DNA of 6,255 nt, taken from Bacillota bacterium. GTDB taxonomy: Bacteria > Bacillota > Clostridia > Christensenellales > Aristaeellaceae. The stretch is taken from the NCBI GenBank assembly GCA_023443705.1, contig JAEZTD010000173.1, forward strand, positions 1 to 6,255, read 5' to 3'. Within the stretch, counting starts at the first letter, position 1. Each line of letters starts with the position of its first letter. The position numbers were made by a program, and so were the translations under genes. The notes beneath the pieces are model-generated. The model did not search any database. It was not told the origin of the DNA and saw only the letters and a program-made list of their open reading frames with translations. Shown piece by piece: positions 1-6,255 of the stretch.

Positions 1-415
1 AGCTGACACTGATCTCCACGTTGCCCTTGAGCATCGCCCAGACCGGGCAGATTCTGCCTTCCGCGGCCTTGAGCGCCATTTCCACATCGTCTTCCACGAC
101 GTCCTCAGACCGGATGGATAGCGCGAGGTTGATGCTCTTCAGCGCCTTCGGGTGATCGGCTCGAACAGCACCATCCGCCTTCGCCTGAAGCGACGAGACG
201 TTCTTTTTCAAGATTGACCGAAGATAGCCCAGCACCGACGTCGAGGCACAACTCGCAAAGCTGATCAGCAAAAGCTCCAGCGAGGTGTAGCCTTCGCCGT
301 CGCCGAACGGCGGAAAGTAGTCGATGAGCACTTCGGGGTTTTACCCCGCTGTTGCCGAAAACCGCACCTTGTCGTTCACTGTTTTTAGGCTGACTTCCAG
401 GTGATCCCTGCCCAT
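1..415 (-). pseudogene. OsmC-family peroxidase-like gene, interrupted by an in-frame stop and cut by the window edge
   Basis: Read on the minus strand from ATG 415-413, the frame gives 138 codons to position 2 with one internal stop, TAA at 343-341 (codon 25). The encoded chain otherwise matches the OsmC/YhfA-type family, small cytoplasmic thiol-dependent hydroperoxide reductases. Visible hallmarks are the segment FPPFGDGEGYTSLELLL (residues 34-50), the first active-site cysteine C56 in SFASCAS, and the second cysteine C123 in ICPVWAMLKGN. Family members are about 140 residues, so only a few codons should be missing at the left edge. An AGGAGG ribosome binding site (427-422) lies 6 nt before the ATG, supporting this start. 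The frame is unchanged on both sides of the stop, so a single substitution (for example GAA to TAA) explains it. It lies 79 nt downstream of murC with no clear terminator between, so it may be co-transcribed. Family assignment is firm. True pseudogene versus sequencing error is open. Confidence 0.8.
334..348. repeat. Perfect 6-bp inverted repeat spanning the OsmC stop codon
   Basis: CGGGGT (334-339) and ACCCCG (343-348) are perfect inverted copies separated by three T residues. The premature stop (343-341) sits at the inner edge of this small hairpin. Without the substitution that creates the stop, the stem would be one pair shorter. No U-run follows on either strand, so it is not a convincing terminator. 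Confidence 0.5.
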
Positions 416-494
416 ATGCCCCCTCCTCTGGTTGCCGTTGATCGTTTCACCGTTATCAAACCCGGCGCGCGCGGCGAAATGCGGGGCGAATAAA

Positions 495-1892
495 TCAGGC
501 GCGGGGCGTATCCCCGTGCAGCGCGATCTGTTCGTTTAGAAGGTCGATGTTGCCGCAGCCCAGCGTGACGACTAGGTCGCCCGGCGCCCAATGGGCGCGA
601 AGGTGGGTCTCGGTGTCGTCAAAGGAGGGGGTCACCGTCGCGTCCACGCCCCGGGCGCGCAGCGGAGGGATCAGCATTTGCGAAGTGATGTCGCCGGGGT
701 CGGATTCCCGCGCCGCGCAGATGTCTGTGATGAGTACAAGGTCCGCGTCGTCAAAGGTTTCCACAAAGCCGTCGAACAGCTTTTTCGTGCGCGAATAGGT
801 GTGGGGCTGCCACACCGCCCAAAGACGCTTGTGGGGCTGTAGCTTTGCGATGCGCAGCGCGTTCTTGATCTCGGTGGGGTTGTGTCCGTAATCCTGATAG
901 ACCTTGACGCCGTCGGTAACGCTGGTCAGCTCAAACCGCCTGTGTGCGCCGGAAAAGGATGAGAGCGTCTCGGCGGCCTGATCCAGCGGGAGGCCGAAGA
1001 TGTCCGCAACCGCGACGACCGCCAGCGCGTTAAGCAGGTTGTGCTCCCCGGCCACCGTCATTTTGAGGCTGCAGAGTGTCTTGCCGCAGAGGCTCACGTC
1101 GCAACGGCCGCGGCCCTCAGGGTCATAGGTTAGGTTCTCGGGCCGAAGATCGTTTCCCGGGCCGAGGCCGTAGGTGCGGCTGCGTCGTCCGGAGTTCTTG
1201 ATGACCCGAAGCACCCGCTCGTCGTCCCCGCAGCCCACGCACCAGCCGTCCGCTGGGGTGCGGCGTGCGTAGTCGAGGAACGCGCGCTCAATGTCGTCGA
1301 TGTCTTTGAAAAAGTCCAGGTGGTCTTCGTCGATGTTCAGGATTACCGCCACCGTGGGCAGGAACTTTAAAAAGCTCTCGTTGAACTCGCAGGCTTCGAC
1401 GACGAAGTATTCCTTGTCGCCCAGGAGCGTGGACCCGCCCAGCGCGTCCAGTTCTCCGCCGATGTGCACGGTGGGGTTGGCACCGCACTCCACCATCACC
1501 TGCGAGAGCATCGCGGTTGTGGTGGTCTTTCCGTGGGTACCGCTGATGCCGACCGCGTTTTTGTAACCCTCCATCAATTGTCCAATCAATACGCTGCGTT
1601 CAATCTGCGGGATGTTCAGGCGCACGGCCTCCAGCCGCTCCGGGTTTTCCGGTGCGATGGCGGCGGTGTAGACGATGAAATCTGCGCCGCGCACGTTTTC
1701 AGCCCGGTGGCCGATGGCGACCGGGATGCCCTTTTCCGTCAGCGCATCGGTTTTGTGGGAGCGGTCCCTGTCGGAGCCGGTCACCCGATACCCCAGTTTT
1801 TGGATAAGCGGCGCGAGCCCCGACATGGAGCTGCCGCCGATGCCAATAAAGTGTACGCGCCCGCCGGCGTAGTTCGCGATGTGCGCGGTCAT
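495..1892 (-). CDS. murC: UDP-N-acetylmuramate--L-alanine ligase MurC
   Basis: MurC is the cytoplasmic ATP-dependent ligase that adds L-alanine to UDP-MurNAc, the first amino-acid step of the peptidoglycan stem peptide. The 465-residue product has the three Mur ligase domains in order: an N-terminal UDP-binding Rossmann fold with GIGGSSMSGLA (17-27); the central ATPase with P-loop GTHGKTTT (118-125), EACEFNESF (166-174), NIDEDHLD (186-193) and GEHNLLNA (282-289); and the C-terminal domain with SGAHRRFE (314-321), YGHNPTE (335-341) and WQPHTYSRT (361-369). Length is normal for MurC. The ATG at 1892 has AGGAGG (1904-1899) 6 nt upstream, and the frame ends in TGA at 497-495. The gene is transcribed divergently from purR from a promoter at 1957-1929. 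The motif usually seen as Y-G/A-H-H-P has Asn338 in place of the second His, a likely lineage variation. The L-alanine ligase assignment over MurD/E/F rests on the GxGGxxMSGLA N-terminus and overall resemblance. Confidence 0.97.
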   Translation of the reverse strand: MTAHIANYAGGRVHFIGIGGSSMSGLAPLIQKLGYRVTGSDRDRSHKTDALTEKGIPVAIGHRAENVRGADFIVYTAAIAPENPERLEAVRLNIPQIERSVLIGQLMEGYKNAVGISGTHGKTTTTAMLSQVMVECGANPTVHIGGELDALGGSTLLGDKEYFVVEACEFNESFLKFLPTVAVILNIDEDHLDFFKDIDDIERAFLDYARRTPADGWCVGCGDDERVLRVIKNSGRRSRTYGLGPGNDLRPENLTYDPEGRGRCDVSLCGKTLCSLKMTVAGEHNLLNALAVVAVADIFGLPLDQAAETLSSFSGAHRRFELTSVTDGVKVYQDYGHNPTEIKNALRIAKLQPHKRLWAVWQPHTYSRTKKLFDGFVETFDDADLVLITDICAARESDPGDITSQMLIPPLRARGVDATVTPSFDDTETHLRAHWAPGDLVVTLGCGNIDLLNEQIALHGDTPRA

Positions 1893-1928
1893 GTTTGTCC
1901 TCCTAAACCGTCTTGTCCAGCCCTATAG

Positions 1929-1957
1929 ATTATACGACGCCTTGCCGCCGCCATCAA
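1929..1957 (-). promoter_or_regulatory. Predicted sigma-A-type promoter of murC
   Basis: On the minus strand, TTGATG (1957-1952) and a perfect TATAAT (1934-1929) are separated by 17 nt. This predicts a transcript start near 1922 and an untranslated leader of about 30 nt before the murC ATG, with the AGGAGG site inside it. Both boxes and the spacing fit the vegetative consensus well. Confidence 0.75.
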
Positions 1958-1990
1958 CCATGCTTTTTACAATCGTCAGGGCTGCACGTT

Positions 1991-2019
1991 AAATGTGTGT
2001 TGGATTCTCGAAAATGTGT
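1991..2019. repeat. Direct repeat AAATGTGT in the murC-purR control region
   Basis: AAATGTGT occurs at 1991-1998 and again at 2012-2019, offset by 21 bp, about two helical turns, between the two divergent promoters. The spacing would put both copies on the same face of the DNA. It could be a binding site for a dimeric regulator, but an 8-bp repeat in an AT-richer intergenic stretch can occur by chance. Confidence 0.35.
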
Positions 2020-2036
2020 TCGCCGCTTCTGGCGAA
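2009..2036. promoter_or_regulatory. Candidate operator: alternating CGAA/TTCG inverted repeats over the purR -35 region
   Basis: The core CGAA/TTCG appears three times in alternating orientation: CGAA 2009-2012, TTCG 2019-2022 and CGAA 2033-2036. The last two belong to a perfect inverted repeat, TTCGCC (2019-2024) and GGCGAA (2031-2036), with a 6-nt centre. It overlaps the purR -35 region. Bacillus PurR binds PurBox elements built on a CGAA core, arranged as inverted pairs, and represses its own gene. By recall the spacing here is shorter than in Bacillus, so autoregulation is an inference. Confidence 0.35.
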
Positions 2037-2058
2037 AAGGGCGATCATCCGGTATAAT
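2030..2058 (+). promoter_or_regulatory. Predicted promoter of purR
   Basis: A perfect TATAAT lies at 2053-2058, 37 nt before the chosen purR start codon. The best-placed -35 at 17-nt spacing is TGGCGA (2030-2035), only three matches to TTGACA. The -10 is convincing and the -35 weak. The -35 lies within the right arm of an inverted repeat, as expected of a regulated promoter. Confidence 0.6.
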
Positions 2059-2095
2059 TAGATGGTATGTCCAGAATTTGCCCGGAGGTATGTCA

Positions 2096-2917
2096 ATGGA
2101 ACGGATCAAGCGCAGCGAGCGGCTCGGCGCAATGGCCGCGGCGCTGATGGCAAGCCCCAACAAAATTCATACCCTCGGCACGTTTTGCGAGATGTTCGGC
2201 GCGGCGAAGTCGACGGTCAGCGAGGACATCGAGCTTCTGCGCGCGTCCTTCGAGGCATTCGACCAGGGCGAGCTGACCACCGTCGCCGGCGCCGCGGGCG
2301 GCGTACGCTACCGCGCCACCGTCAGTCCGGAGCGCGCGCATATCTTTTTGGAAAAGCTCTCGGAGCGCCTGAGCGACGCAGGGCGGCTCCTGCCCGGCGG
2401 CTTTCTCTACACCTCCGACGTCAGTTCCGAGCCGGAGACGGCCGAAATGCTCGGACGGATCCTCGCCATGCAGTACTACGATCGTGCGCCTGATTTCGTC
2501 CTGACGATGGAGACCAAGGGCATTCCCATCGCCATGATGACCGCTCGAACGCTGGGCGTCCCGTTGGTGATCGCGCGGCGCGATTCCCGCGCTTACGAAG
2601 GGTCCGCTGTCAAGATCAACTACATCGCCGGCGGCAACGGCGAACGAATTGAGACGATGGCGCTGGCCCGGCGTGCCGTAACGCTGGGGCAGAAGGCGCT
2701 CATCATCGACGACTTCATGAAGGGCGGCGGCACGCTCAGGGGCATGGTGGACATGATGGCCGAATTTCAGGCCGAGGTGGTGGGCGTGGGCGTCGTGATC
2801 GGCACCGCGCAGCCGGAGAAAAAGCGCGTGGCCGGCGCGAAGTCGCTGATGGAGCTGACCGAGGTGGACGCCCAGAGGGGGCGCGTGGTGGTTGAGCCGA
2901 GCGAACTGTTCCGCTGA
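2096..2917 (+). CDS. purR: Purine operon repressor PurR (Gram-positive type)
   Basis: This is the Bacillota PurR, a DNA-binding dimer that represses purine synthesis and transport genes and releases DNA when PRPP rises. It is unrelated to the LacI-type PurR of enterobacteria. The 273-residue product starts MERIKRSERL, typical of the family. It has an N-terminal winged helix-turn-helix (about 1-75, with recognition segment near AAKSTVSEDIELLR, 36-49) and a C-terminal type I phosphoribosyltransferase-like domain carrying ETKGIP (139-144) and the PRPP-binding loop LIIDDFMKGGGTL (202-214). The frame is open back to an ATG at 1913, but that lies inside the control region. GGAGGT (2084-2089) gives 6-nt spacing to the ATG at 2096 and none to the ATG at 2090, so 2096 is chosen. 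It is divergent from murC. No clear terminator follows. Length is normal and all hallmarks are present. Confidence 0.95.
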   Translation: MERIKRSERLGAMAAALMASPNKIHTLGTFCEMFGAAKSTVSEDIELLRASFEAFDQGELTTVAGAAGGVRYRATVSPERAHIFLEKLSERLSDAGRLLPGGFLYTSDVSSEPETAEMLGRILAMQYYDRAPDFVLTMETKGIPIAMMTARTLGVPLVIARRDSRAYEGSAVKINYIAGGNGERIETMALARRAVTLGQKALIIDDFMKGGGTLRGMVDMMAEFQAEVVGVGVVIGTAQPEKKRVAGAKSLMELTEVDAQRGRVVVEPSELFR

Positions 2918-2986
2918 CGGGGCCTCTCGATTGCTCCGCGGAGGGCGTGGCGACGCGAAGAGCGGTATGCTCCTGTTTGCGTGGGC
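2918..2986. other. Intergenic stretch after purR, no terminator recognised
   Basis: Between the purR stop and the pth promoter there is a 10-bp palindrome CTCCGCGGAG (2934-2943) and a 4-bp stem GAGC/GCTC around 2960-2972. Neither has a T-run, so a rho-independent terminator cannot be supported. Read-through from purR into pth is possible. Confidence 0.4.
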
Positions 2987-3016
2987 TTGACAACCTGGGG
3001 AGCCGGACATTACAAT
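2987..3016 (+). promoter_or_regulatory. Strong predicted promoter of the pth-mfd unit
   Basis: A perfect TTGACA (2987-2992) is followed after 18 nt by TACAAT (3011-3016), one mismatch from TATAAT. The predicted start near 3023 gives a leader of about 100 nt before pth. It indicates that pth and mfd have their own promoter and need not be read from purR. Confidence 0.75.
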
Positions 3017-3091
3017 AAACAAGATGGCCGGGCGCGGCGCGTTCCGGCAGAACCATAGGCATGAGGCAGCGGGGGAGCGCGGGTTCCCTCG

Positions 3092-3111
3092 CCGCCACGC
3101 TGTTTTGGCGG
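3092..3111 (+). promoter_or_regulatory. Possible leader hairpin just upstream of pth
   Basis: CCGCCA (3092-3097) and TGGCGG (3106-3111) are perfect inverted copies with an 8-nt loop. The right arm touches the beginning of the G-rich stretch GGGGTGG (3110-3116) that serves as the weak ribosome binding site of pth. It could modulate pth translation, but such short stems are frequent in GC-rich DNA. Confidence 0.25.
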
Positions 3112-3120
3112 GGTGGATGG

Positions 3121-3696
3121 ATGTACGTCGTGGTGGGGCTGGGCAATCCCGGCAGAAAATATGAAAGAACGCGCCACAACGCGGGGTTTGACGCGGTGGA
3201 GCTTCTCGCCGCGCGCTTTGGCATACGGCTGACGAAGCTTAAATGCAAGGCGCTCATCGGCGAAGGCACGATCGGCGGCGAACGCGTGGCGCTGGCGCAG
3301 CCGCAGACATTCATGAACCTGAGCGGCGAGAGCGTAAGGGAACTGGTCGGCTGGTACAAAATTGACCTGAGCCGGCTGATCGTGGTCTATGACGACTGCG
3401 ACCTGCCCTTTGGCAAGCTCAGGGTGCGGGAAAAGGGCTCGGCGGGCACCCACAACGGCATGCGATCAATCCTCTACCAGCTTGCGAGAGACGACTTTCC
3501 CAGGGTGCGCGTCGGCATCGGTCGCCAGCCGGATGGCTGGGACCTGGCGGACTACGTGCTGACCGGCTACCGTACGGAGGAAGAGCGCAAAATAGCGTAC
3601 GAAGCCCTCGTCAAGGCCGGAGAAGCGGTGGAAAAGATCATTGTGGAAGGCGTACCCAAGGCGTCGGAATTTGCGAACGCCTGGTCAAAGGAGTAA
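3121..3696 (+). CDS. pth: Peptidyl-tRNA hydrolase (bacterial Pth)
   Basis: Pth cleaves the ester bond of peptidyl-tRNAs released from stalled ribosomes, recycling tRNA in the cytoplasm. The 191-residue product shows the complete active site: GLGNPG (6-11) with Asn9, catalytic His19 in TRHNAGF, Asn66 in PQTFMNLSG, Asp91 in YDDCDLP, and Asn112 in GSAGTHNGM. These correspond to E. coli Asn10, His20, Asn68, Asp93 and Asn114. An in-frame ATG at 3061 would add 20 residues (beginning MRQRGSAG) that are absent from the family and lacks a good ribosome binding site. The ATG at 3121 gives the canonical MYVVVGLGNPG start and has GGGGTGG (3110-3116) just ahead, a weak site. The TAA stop is one base before mfd, so the two are co-transcribed and probably translationally coupled. 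Length is normal (about 185-195). Confidence 0.96.
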   Translation: MYVVVGLGNPGRKYERTRHNAGFDAVELLAARFGIRLTKLKCKALIGEGTIGGERVALAQPQTFMNLSGESVRELVGWYKIDLSRLIVVYDDCDLPFGKLRVREKGSAGTHNGMRSILYQLARDDFPRVRVGIGRQPDGWDLADYVLTGYRTEEERKIAYEALVKAGEAVEKIIVEGVPKASEFANAWSKE

Positions 3697-3697
3697 C

Positions 3698-6255
3698 ATG
3701 GCCCAGAGCCAGGAACTAATTTTCAAACCCTTAGGCGATCTCCCTGCGTTCTGGCAGCTTGTGGACGGCGTTTCCGCGCCTGGCGTGACCGCCGTAAGCG
3801 GCCTCGACGACTGCCAGCGTCTGCACTTTCTGGCGGCGCTACAGGCGCACACAGGCCGACCGGTTCTGTTCGTCACCGCCAGCGCCCAGGGCGCGCAGCG
3901 GGCGGCGGAGGATATGGGGCACCTCCTGGGCGGCGGCTCAATGGCGTTTCCGGCGCGGGAGGTATCGTTTCTACGCGCCGCGGCTTCCAGCAGGGATCTT
4001 GCGATGCGCAGGCTCGAAGCGCTGGGGATGGCCGCGACCGGACAGCTCCGTGTGCTTGCCGCGCCGGTGGACGCGCTGCTCGACCGGCTGATGCCCCGCG
4101 AGCGCTTCCTTCGGGATGTGTTCACCGTCCGGGAGGGCATGCGGCTCGACCCGGGTGAGATGATTTCAAAGCTGGTCGAGGCGGGTTATGAGCGCGTGGA
4201 TGTGACCGAAGCCCGCGGCCAGTGCACGCTGCGCGGCGGCATTCTGGACGTGTACCCGGTGGGGCAGCCCAATGCCCTGAGGCTTGAATTTTTCGACGAC
4301 GAGGTCGACTCGCTCAGGGATTTTGACGTGATGACCCAGCGCTCCATCGCCCGGCGCAAGGAGGCCACGGTCTTCCCGGCCGGGGAAATCCTCGTGACCG
4401 CGCCGGAGGCGCAGGCGGCCGCCGAGCGGCTGGACGCGGCGCTCCTCGCCGCCCGGGGCGTGGACGCGCCGGCGGTGGACCGCCAGCGTGAAATTGAAAA
4501 AGAGTTTGACCTGATGCCCTTCGAACAGTTCTTTGAGCTTCTTGGCTCGGAGGAGGGCGAGACGCTCCCCTCGATGTTCGACCTGGCCGCGAAGCCGGCG
4601 AAACCCGAAGAGGCGCCCCTCAGGGAGTCCCGGCGCGAGATGACGGCGCGCACCACGCTGGGACGCAACTTTGCGCACCGGCTGGACGCGCTCCGAAGCG
4701 GCCACGCCACCGACGCGATGCAGTCTGTTTTCCATCTGATCTATCCGGGTTCGACGACGCTCTTCGACTATCTGGAAAACGCCATCGTGGTCATGGACCA
4801 GCCCGATCGGCTGCGCGAGCGGTGCGACAACCGTCTTCTGGAGTTTCAGGAACAGTTCAAAAACGCGCTTTCCCGGGACGAGGCGATGCCCGCCCAGGCG
4901 GAACTGCTTTTCACGTACGATCAGGTGCTGCCCGCGCTCGACAGCCGCGCGGTGGTGACGCTGACCCCGTTTACCCGCACCGTGGCCGACTTCAGGCCCA
5001 AGGCGCTCGTCAAGGTAAACGGCATGGGTGCCAGCGCCTATCAGGGGAACCTTAAAGAGCTTTCAAGGGATCTCACCACCTGGCGTGACGGCGGTTGGCG
5101 GGTAGCGCTCCTTGCGGGCGGCGTCGCCCGCGGTCAGCGGCTGAACCGTACGCTGTTCGATTTTGACTGCGACGCGCCCTTTACCGAGGAACCGCCCGAG
5201 GCGCTCGCACCCGGGAAACCCCTGATCCTGCCTTTCGCGCTGTCCCGCGGTTTTCTCTATCCGGACATCAAGCTTGCGGTGGTGGCCGAGGGCGACATCT
5301 TCGGCGTATCCAAGCAGCGGCGGGAGCAGAAGGCGAGAACCGGCGACAAGATGAGCGCCTTCACCGACCTTCAGGTGGGCGATTACGTGGTGCACGAGAA
5401 TCACGGCATCGGCCGCTACATGGGCACGGTGCGGCTGGCGTCGGAGGGCACGCTCCGGGATTTTCTGCACATCCAATACGTGGGCTCGGACAAGCTGTAC
5501 GTGCCCACCGACCAGTTGGATCGGGTACAGAAATACATCGGCCAGGAGGGGGAGAGCCCCCGGCTCAACCGCCTCTCCGGCGGCGAATGGCAGCGCCAGA
5601 AGGCCAAGGTACGCTCGTCGATTCACGAGATCGCGGGCGAACTGGTCAAGCTGTACGCGTCCCGCACCGCCGCCAATGGCTACGCTTTCTCCGCCGACAC
5701 CCCGTGGCAGCGCCAGTTCGAGGACAGCTTTGAATACGAGGAGACGCCGGACCAGCTGCAGGCCATCGAGGACATCAAGCGCGACATGGAAAAGCCGCAG
5801 ATCATGGACCGCCTGCTGTGCGGCGACGTAGGCTACGGCAAGACAGAGGTGGCGCTGCGCGCCATCTTCAAGTGCGTGATGGACGGCAAGCAGGCGGCGC
5901 TGCTCGCGCCGACGACCATCCTGGTGCAGCAGCACTTCGCGACCATGACCAACCGCTTCCACGGCTTCCCGGTCAAGATCGCCACCCTCAGCCGCTTCTC
6001 CACCGCCGCCGAACAGAAGAAGACCATTGAACTCCTGGCGGCGGGCGAGATGGACGTGGTCATCGGCACCCACAGGCTTCTGGGCAAGGATGTGTCCTTC
6101 AAAAACATCGGCCTTCTGGTGGTGGACGAGGAGCAGCGCTTCGGCGTCAAGCACAAGGAATCCATCAAGCAGCTCAAAAAGAACGTGGACGTATTGACGC
6201 TGTCGGCCACGCCCATCCCGAGGACGTTGCACATGTCTATGGTGGGCATCCGCGA
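3698..6255 (+). CDS. mfd: Transcription-repair coupling factor Mfd, N-terminal 852 residues (3' end outside window)
   Basis: Mfd is a DNA translocase that pushes RNA polymerase stalled at lesions off the template and recruits UvrA for nucleotide excision repair. The frame is open from ATG 3698 to the window edge. In order: an N-terminal UvrB-like module without a functional Walker A, containing RGGILDVYP (179-187); a linker and D3-like region; the RNA polymerase interaction domain beginning near VGDYVVHENHGIG (560-572); then the RecG-like helicase motor with Walker A GDVGYGKT (709-716), the DEEQ-box DEEQRFG (810-816) and SATPIPRTL (836-844). Whole proteins are about 1150-1180 residues, so roughly 300 residues (second motor lobe, TRG motif and C-terminal domain) lie beyond the edge. 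AAAGGAG (3687-3693) is the ribosome binding site, inside the end of pth, one base from it. Residues about 255-315 look like an extra charged segment compared with Bacillus and E. coli Mfd. Confidence 0.96.
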   Translation, partial: MAQSQELIFKPLGDLPAFWQLVDGVSAPGVTAVSGLDDCQRLHFLAALQAHTGRPVLFVTASAQGAQRAAEDMGHLLGGGSMAFPAREVSFLRAAASSRDLAMRRLEALGMAATGQLRVLAAPVDALLDRLMPRERFLRDVFTVREGMRLDPGEMISKLVEAGYERVDVTEARGQCTLRGGILDVYPVGQPNALRLEFFDDEVDSLRDFDVMTQRSIARRKEATVFPAGEILVTAPEAQAAAERLDAALLAARGVDAPAVDRQREIEKEFDLMPFEQFFELLGSEEGETLPSMFDLAAKPAKPEEAPLRESRREMTARTTLGRNFAHRLDALRSGHATDAMQSVFHLIYPGSTTLFDYLENAIVVMDQPDRLRERCDNRLLEFQEQFKNALSRDEAMPAQAELLFTYDQVLPALDSRAVVTLTPFTRTVADFRPKALVKVNGMGASAYQGNLKELSRDLTTWRDGGWRVALLAGGVARGQRLNRTLFDFDCDAPFTEEPPEALAPGKPLILPFALSRGFLYPDIKLAVVAEGDIFGVSKQRREQKARTGDKMSAFTDLQVGDYVVHENHGIGRYMGTVRLASEGTLRDFLHIQYVGSDKLYVPTDQLDRVQKYIGQEGESPRLNRLSGGEWQRQKAKVRSSIHEIAGELVKLYASRTAANGYAFSADTPWQRQFEDSFEYEETPDQLQAIEDIKRDMEKPQIMDRLLCGDVGYGKTEVALRAIFKCVMDGKQAALLAPTTILVQQHFATMTNRFHGFPVKIATLSRFSTAAEQKKTIELLAAGEMDVVIGTHRLLGKDVSFKNIGLLVVDEEQRFGVKHKESIKQLKKNVDVLTLSATPIPRTLHMSMVGIR

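Noticed and set aside
416..494. Separate promoter or terminator between murC and the OsmC gene
   Set aside because: The best -10-like box (GATAAC) has only a poor -35 partner, and the GC-rich CGCGCGCG stretch has no following T-run. Neither can be supported.
1913..2095. Upstream in-frame extension of purR from ATG 1913
   Set aside because: It would run through the murC and purR promoters, and the product would begin with 61 residues not seen in PurR. The GGAGGT spacing supports the ATG at 2096.
2934..2972. Rho-independent terminator after purR
   Set aside because: The palindrome CTCCGCGGAG has no loop and the GAGC/GCTC stem is only 4 bp. Neither is followed by a T-run.
2093..3022. Open frame of 309 codons on the minus strand opposite purR
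   Set aside because: No recognisable motif and no ribosome binding site. It lies antisense to the intact PurR coding sequence and is a codon-bias artefact.
3061..3120. N-terminal extension of Pth from ATG 3061
   Set aside because: Pth proteins begin right at the first beta strand (MYVVVGLGNPG), and the upstream ATG lacks a good ribosome binding site.
3117..3164. Tiny 15-codon frame starting at ATG 3117 and overlapping the pth start
   Set aside because: It would be an overlapping leader peptide, but nothing in its composition or spacing supports translation, and the ATGGATG overlap can arise by chance.
5063..6232. Long open frame (389 codons) on the minus strand opposite mfd
   Set aside because: Its translation is low-complexity, rich in Arg, His, Val and Leu with no domain, and it mirrors the well-supported mfd frame. 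Such antisense frames are common in GC-rich coding DNA.

Overview
The window reads as a housekeeping segment of a GC-rich member of the Bacillota, most likely class Clostridia. The grounds are a Gram-positive PurR with a C-terminal phosphoribosyltransferase-like domain, a pth-mfd gene pair, AGGAGG-type ribosome binding sites, and strong G/C preference at third codon positions. I cannot name a genus from the sequence alone.

Layout: positions 1-415 (minus) hold an OsmC-family peroxidase gene interrupted by an in-frame TAA at codon 25 and running off the left edge. Positions 495-1892 (minus) hold a complete murC, the UDP-N-acetylmuramate--L-alanine ligase. Positions 1893-2095 are a divergent control region with a well-formed sigma-A-type promoter for murC on the minus strand, a promoter for purR on the plus strand, and inverted and direct repeats between and over them. 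Positions 2096-2917 (plus) hold purR. Positions 2918-3120 carry a strong promoter (TTGACA-N18-TACAAT) and a leader of about 100 nt for pth. Positions 3121-3696 hold pth (peptidyl-tRNA hydrolase). Positions 3698 onward hold mfd (transcription-repair coupling factor), which starts one base after the pth stop and runs off the right edge after residue 852.

How the genes work together: murC makes a cell-wall precursor, purR controls purine synthesis by sensing PRPP, pth recycles peptidyl-tRNAs, and mfd removes stalled RNA polymerase and recruits excision repair. pth and mfd form an obvious two-gene transcription unit. The group resembles the conserved purR-to-mfd neighbourhood of Bacillota, but the genes usually found between purR and pth (spoVG, glmU, prs) are absent.

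I see no mobile element, CRISPR array, RNA gene or unknown multi-gene system here. The observations most worth a second look are the broken OsmC gene, the repeats in the murC/purR control region, the shortened purR-pth interval and an apparently lengthened N-terminal half of Mfd.
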